Positions 47,715-50,490 of a stretch of 50,490 bases of DNA are shown piece by piece (the stretch's first letter is position 1; every line of letters begins with the position of its first letter). Below the pieces are notes generated by a model. It ran no database searches and had not been told where the DNA came from. It saw only the letters and a list, made by a program, of their open reading frames with translations. The translations under genes were made by a program, and so were the position numbers. Origin of the DNA: Paenibacillus solani (lineage in GTDB: Bacteria; Bacillota; Bacilli; Paenibacillales; Paenibacillaceae); NCBI RefSeq assembly GCF_001277345.1, contig NZ_LIUT01000001.1, positions 1,552,396 through 1,602,885 on the forward strand. Reading direction: 5' to 3'.

Positions 47715-48127
47715 AACGCCATGTACTCGTTGATAATGTATATATCATCAATATCTCAAATAGTTCGGCATGCATTTGTGGTGAATCGGGACATATCGAT
47801 GCCTATACGCGAGCATTGGCGGTTCAACGTCAAGTTCCGGTTTTTTTTGAAGACGAAGGTAATTATGAGGACTACTCGATATTTTCAAGATTCATACCTG
47901 GATGGCAACTGCCATCAGAAGTAGAATTAGACATTATAAATGAATATAAAACGATTCATGTGGAATGCCTGGATGTTACAGCGACGGCATCTTCATCGGT
48001 TGTGCAGCTAGGCTCGAACGATACGATGGAATTGGAATCAAGGGTAAAGGCAATCAGGCACTTTATTACGGATGCGCCCCAGGAATTAAAGGATTATGTA
48101 GGCGTCATAGTCAGACAGAGTCCATAA
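47711..48127 (+). CDS. gerPE: Spore germination protein GerPE
   Basis: The 138-residue protein carries two copies of the SSxxxxG unit: INISNSSACICGESG near the start and VTATASSSVVQLGSND near residue 85, joined by an acidic middle. This matches GerPE. Its ATG overlaps the gerPD stop (ATGA). It ends the operon; a separate gerPF does not follow, as the next element is a terminator. Confidence 0.85.
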   Translation: MKRHVLVDNVYIINISNSSACICGESGHIDAYTRALAVQRQVPVFFEDEGNYEDYSIFSRFIPGWQLPSEVELDIINEYKTIHVECLDVTATASSSVVQLGSNDTMELESRVKAIRHFITDAPQELKDYVGVIVRQSP

Positions 48128-48145
48128 TGGGGGCACTGCTCTCAT

Positions 48146-48198
48146 ATGACAAAATAACAGGGAGGAGCTTCATAAGCTCCTCCCTGTTATTTTGTCAT
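48146..48198. terminator. 25-bp perfect hairpin between gerPE and tlp
   Basis: The arms 48146-48170 and 48174-48198 are perfectly complementary over 25 bp around a CAT loop. They include AAAATAACAGGGAGGAGCTT. T's lie within both arms, so it serves both convergent genes. Confidence 0.9.
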
Positions 48199-48205
48199 CC
48201 GTGAA

Positions 48206-48433
48206 TTACTCTCCTTGCTGATGAGCTGCCTCGTCTTTGATTTCTTCCCGGAAGCCGGAAATACTGTGTTCGCGACGAGCGTTGCGATCTTGAATTTCTT
48301 CCTTCTCACTTGCAGGAATCTCATCTCCGAACTCTTCGAGATAATCCTCGGCTTCGCGGTAGTTTTCAATGGTGTTATGAACAGCTTGTTGCAAATGCTC
48401 TACATTGTCTTTGCGATTATCGGGTTTAGCCAC
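48206..48433 (-). CDS. tlp: Small acid-soluble spore protein Tlp
   Basis: The 75-residue protein contains DNVEHLQQAVHNTIENYREAE, then EKEEIQDRNARREHSISGFREEI (both quoted in part), the pattern of Tlp of Bacillus. Tlp is a minor acid-soluble spore-core protein degraded on germination. The start is GTG at 48431-48433 with GGAGGTGA. In B. subtilis tlp is SigG-dependent; a clear SigG promoter was not found here. Confidence 0.9.
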   Translation of the reverse strand: MAKPDNRKDNVEHLQQAVHNTIENYREAEDYLEEFGDEIPASEKEEIQDRNARREHSISGFREEIKDEAAHQQGE

Positions 48434-48473
48434 GTAATTTCACCTCCAACATTTTTAATAACTAGCTAATCAT

Positions 48474-48494
48474 TCACATCTCAAAGGTTTCCAT
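48474..48494 (-). other. Six-codon upstream ORF before tlp
   Basis: ATG-GAA-ACC-TTT-GAG-ATG-TGA follows AAGGAGG (48503-48509) at 8 nt, on the tlp strand 40 nt before its start. It may be a translated leader. Chance is possible. Confidence 0.35.
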
Positions 48495-48593
48495 GATGGT
48501 ATCCTCCTTATGCATAAATAAATAAAACCAGCAAAAAAGATACATTATTGTAAATTCTACAAGTCGGTTCTTTACAAATCAGTTAGATGGAAT

Positions 48594-48603
48594 GTGGTAT
48601 AAT
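48594..48603 (+). promoter_or_regulatory. Extended -10 promoter of the Asp-box lipoprotein gene
   Basis: TGTGGTATAAT contains TATAAT at 48598-48603 preceded by a TG motif; no good -35 lies 17 bp upstream (TTACAA is at 20 bp). It precedes the start by about 55 nt. Confidence 0.55.
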
Positions 48604-48658
48604 GTCGAAATAGTAATTGTACAGCTGATGTTGAAATGATGATGAGGAGGAAGAATTC

Positions 48659-49954
48659 TTGAGATCAAGTCGTTTTATATTCTGGCTCGGTATGCTAATG
48701 ATGCTGACACTGATATTAGCTGCCTGTACTTCAGAACCGATAAAACAACAGCAGACGGCTCCAGCAGAAGCCCCTCCCGAAACGGTTGAAGATGTAGAAG
48801 AAGGTCAGACAATAACAATTGTAACGCCCGAAACAGCCATGAAAGCACCTGAAGAAAAAAGTAAGTATCAGATACATACACGGTTGACGGATTTCCATCT
48901 CTTAAGCGAATCGACAGGAATTGCATGGGGGATAACGGATACCGCACTGCGTCTATATATAACCGAGGACTACGGGGAGACGTGGGTTGATATTTCGCCT
49001 TCTTCCAACGTTCAGTTTGTTGATAAGCTCGAGTATGGAAAAGATATCGTGTTTACGGATAAAAATCATGGCTGGATCATTCGCAACAAACAGAGATCTG
49101 CCGAGACGATATTGCTCAATACGACGAATGGTGGAGATACCTGGAAGCTGTCTTCGTTGCCCAAAACAGGTATTATCTCAGCGATGTCTTTTGTATCATC
49201 CCAACAAGGCTGGATTATGGCGAAGGGAGATTTATCACCTGGCGCAGAAGAGAAAACGCTATTTCATACCAGCAACAATGGAGAAATTTGGGACGAGATC
49301 ATGCAGAATACCGAATATCCGCCTTCTCGAATTCCAGGCAGCGTAATCCCACGAACAGGTTCAATCATTGGTTTAACCTTTACGGACCCGCTCGTCGGTT
49401 TTGCGACGATTCGAGAAATGCAATATTCCAAATTATATATTACTCGTGACGGTGGTCAGAAGTGGAAGTCTTCTGGACAAGTATTTAAAAGTAAACGGTT
49501 AGACCAATGTGGATCGGTATTCGCCGGAGCCCCTAAGTTCCTCGGAAATGGCAGTAACGGTAAAGAAGTCTATATCCCTGTTAGCTGCATAAGAGATGAT
49601 CAGGCGAGCTTTATGGGGTACTTTACGACGGATACAGGGAAGTCATGGAATCTGGTATCCTTTCCTATGACAGGTAATCCTGAAAAGGGGACGATACAGC
49701 CTGTTTTTTACCGGATCCATGACGGATTTAGAATGGTGAATGGCATTGTCTATCATTCCAAGGATATGGGGAAAACTTGGACACCCTTCCCTAAGAGCAA
49801 GCTGTTGACCAATAACCTAGCGAAATATCCAAATGTGGTAAAACTGCAATTTACATCTCCGAAGGTCGGTTGGATGCTAATTGAAACAACAGACAAGAAA
49901 CGATCACGTCTTATGAAGAGCAGTGATGGTGGAAGAACCTGGCAGGGTATTTAA
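48659..49954 (+). CDS. Lipoprotein with seven Asp-box (BNR/YCF48-like) repeats
   Basis: The 431-residue protein has a signal peptide with lipobox LILAAC (Cys23), an acidic Pro-rich linker (24-70), and seven Asp-boxes: TEDYGETW (102), TTNGGDTW (155), TSNNGEIW (204), TRDGGQKW (262), TTDTGKSW (323), SKDMGKTW (367) and SSDGGRTW (421). Several are preceded by a FxxxxxGW strand. This predicts a seven-bladed beta-propeller outside the membrane. No sialidase active-site set was recognised, so an enzymatic role is not claimed. The start is TTG at 48659 after GAGGAGG. Confidence 0.8.
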   Translation: MRSSRFIFWLGMLMMLTLILAACTSEPIKQQQTAPAEAPPETVEDVEEGQTITIVTPETAMKAPEEKSKYQIHTRLTDFHLLSESTGIAWGITDTALRLYITEDYGETWVDISPSSNVQFVDKLEYGKDIVFTDKNHGWIIRNKQRSAETILLNTTNGGDTWKLSSLPKTGIISAMSFVSSQQGWIMAKGDLSPGAEEKTLFHTSNNGEIWDEIMQNTEYPPSRIPGSVIPRTGSIIGLTFTDPLVGFATIREMQYSKLYITRDGGQKWKSSGQVFKSKRLDQCGSVFAGAPKFLGNGSNGKEVYIPVSCIRDDQASFMGYFTTDTGKSWNLVSFPMTGNPEKGTIQPVFYRIHDGFRMVNGIVYHSKDMGKTWTPFPKSKLLTNNLAKYPNVVKLQFTSPKVGWMLIETTDKKRSRLMKSSDGGRTWQGI

Positions 49955-50000
49955 AGAAGTGCACCGATTGGCTGCATAATGTGGAGATGATTTCTGCAAG

Positions 50001-50042
50001 GACTTTATCGATTGAGGTTATTAGGATCGATAAAGTCTTTTT
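50001..50042 (+). terminator. Terminator after the Asp-box lipoprotein gene
   Basis: The perfect 12-bp stem GACTTTATCGAT/ATCGATAAAGTC with a 13-nt loop is followed by five T's, 46 nt past the stop. Confidence 0.9.
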
Positions 50043-50051
50043 AGACACAAT

Positions 50052-50071
50052 TTTGTGAAATAAATCACAAA
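50052..50071. promoter_or_regulatory. Rex/Fnr-like palindromic operator
   Basis: TTTGTGA-N6-TCACAAA is a perfect 7-bp inverted repeat. It satisfies the Fnr/Crp form TGTGA-N6-TCACA and misses the Rex form TTGTGAA-N4-TTCACAA by one base. It lies about 20 bp before a TACTAT -10-like box (50091-50096), so it would overlap the -35 of the promoter of the Cys-rich gene. Confidence 0.55.
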
Positions 50072-50147
50072 CTTTATCGTTTATATATGCTACTATAAAG
50101 ATGTAATCAAAGACAATTCCAAAAGGTTCTGGAAGGGGACGATAATC

Positions 50148-50330
50148 ATGTTTACAGATCAAACGACTATTAACTTTCTCCGCTTGTGCTACCATTGCGA
50201 TGATGCTTGTTTATGTGAAACGGAAGAACAATGCCTGGCTTGCTGGAACGAGCAGGAAGAAATACCACAGGATCATGAACTGGCAGGGGAAGACGAAACA
50301 ACGAAATGGTTGCGAATGGTTCACGCTTAA
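50148..50330 (+). CDS. Cys-rich small protein of unknown function
   Basis: The 60-residue acidic protein has six cysteines in residues 14-32, spaced C-x2-C-x3-C-x-C-x5-C-x2-C, plus one nearby His, so it may bind zinc or a cluster. Two CxxC pairs bracket the core. No signal peptide or membrane helix is seen. GGAAGGGGA precedes the ATG at 50148 by 8 nt. A Rex/Fnr-like palindrome and terminator flank it, which supports a real, regulated single gene. I do not recognise the family. Confidence 0.65.
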   Translation: MFTDQTTINFLRLCYHCDDACLCETEEQCLACWNEQEEIPQDHELAGEDETTKWLRMVHA

Positions 50331-50380
50331 CATGGAAATTAGAATGGGTAATGGAACAAAAGTGGTATCCAGCTCCCCAT

Positions 50381-50419
50381 AAAGCCGATGACTGTCAAAG
50401 AACAGACATCGGCTTTTTT
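50381..50419 (+). terminator. Terminator after the Cys-rich gene
   Basis: The stem AAAGCCGATG/CATCGGCTTT, with an inner CTGT/ACAG pair, is followed by TTTTTT. It is the terminator immediately upstream of the group II intron start. Confidence 0.85.
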
Positions 50420-50421
50420 GG

Positions 50422-50490
50422 GTGCGCCCGGCATGGGCGATAACTTGGCGGTGAAAGTCCGCTACAGGCTTGGCAGTAGGAACTGTTAGC
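50422..50490 (+). mobile_element. 5' end of a group II intron, class IIC-like (truncated by the window edge)
   Basis: From GTGCGCCCGGCATGGG onward the text matches the start of group II introns: the GUGYG 5' boundary, GGTGAAAGTCC, and GGCAGTAGGAACTGTTAGC. It resembles what I recall of the class IIC intron of Oceanobacillus iheyensis (GUGUGCCCGGCAUGGG...). Only the first 69 nt of domain I lie in the window; the maturase gene would be to the right. It begins two bases after the U run of a terminator, as class IIC introns prefer. Confidence 0.8.

Overview
The window looks like a chromosomal segment of an endospore-forming member of the Bacillales, most likely Paenibacillus or a close relative. 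The base composition is moderate in GC, ribosome binding sites are strong AGGAGG types, TTG and GTG starts are common, and many terminators are U-tailed hairpins. Spore genes are present: a gerP cluster, a tlp gene and a GerT/CotP-like gene. No rRNA, tRNA or CRISPR array was seen. Family names come from recognising motifs by eye; no database search was run.

Layout. 1-3.9 kb: secreted NlpC/P60 endopeptidase (-), thiamine pyrophosphokinase (-), TRIC-type channel (+), low-molecular-weight phosphatase (+) and a Fes-like esterase (-). 4.0-9.2 kb: the pyruvate dehydrogenase operon pdhABCD with a clear SigA promoter and a strong hairpin between pdhA and pdhB. 9.3-14.8 kb: thyA and a dihydrofolate reductase, a lone gltD, and topB. 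14.8-17.8 kb: HAD hydrolase and ArsR-type regulator (-), divergent from an MFS exporter (+). 17.9-22.1 kb: a PhnC-like ABC ATPase without a permease, a lipoprotein with four DxDxDG-type loops, and a response regulator/histidine kinase pair, all tightly packed. 22.2-29.7 kb: a GNAT gene, then the glycogen block glgC (-), glgB and glgA (+), and a neopullulanase-type GH13 enzyme (-). 30.1-33.3 kb: a glutamine-type ABC transporter made of a fused binding protein/permease plus an ATPase, then a LysM/3D cell-wall protein. 33.4-38.1 kb: polysaccharide deacetylase (-), old yellow enzyme NamA, PspA behind an ECF (SigW-like) promoter, and a DUF350-DUF4178-DUF4247 cluster. 38.2-41.8 kb: moeA-mobB, a XerS-type recombinase (-) and a GNAT gene. 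41.9-45.6 kb: a carbohydrate ABC importer operon bracketed by a 31-bp direct repeat. 45.8-48.5 kb: the spore block. 48.6-50.5 kb: a seven-Asp-box lipoprotein, a Cys-rich miniprotein behind a Rex/Fnr-like palindrome, and the first 69 nt of a group II intron.

How the genes work together. Most of the window is core metabolism (pyruvate to acetyl-CoA, folate/thymidylate, glycogen turnover) and envelope maintenance (NlpC/P60, LysM-3D, deacetylase, PspA). The least explained parts are the lipoprotein plus two-component system (17.9-22.1 kb), the PspA/DUF cluster (35.4-38.1 kb), the repeat-flanked sugar importer, the gerP/GerT divergent promoter, and the right edge. At the right edge a class IIC-like intron begins two bases after the U-tract of an intrinsic terminator.
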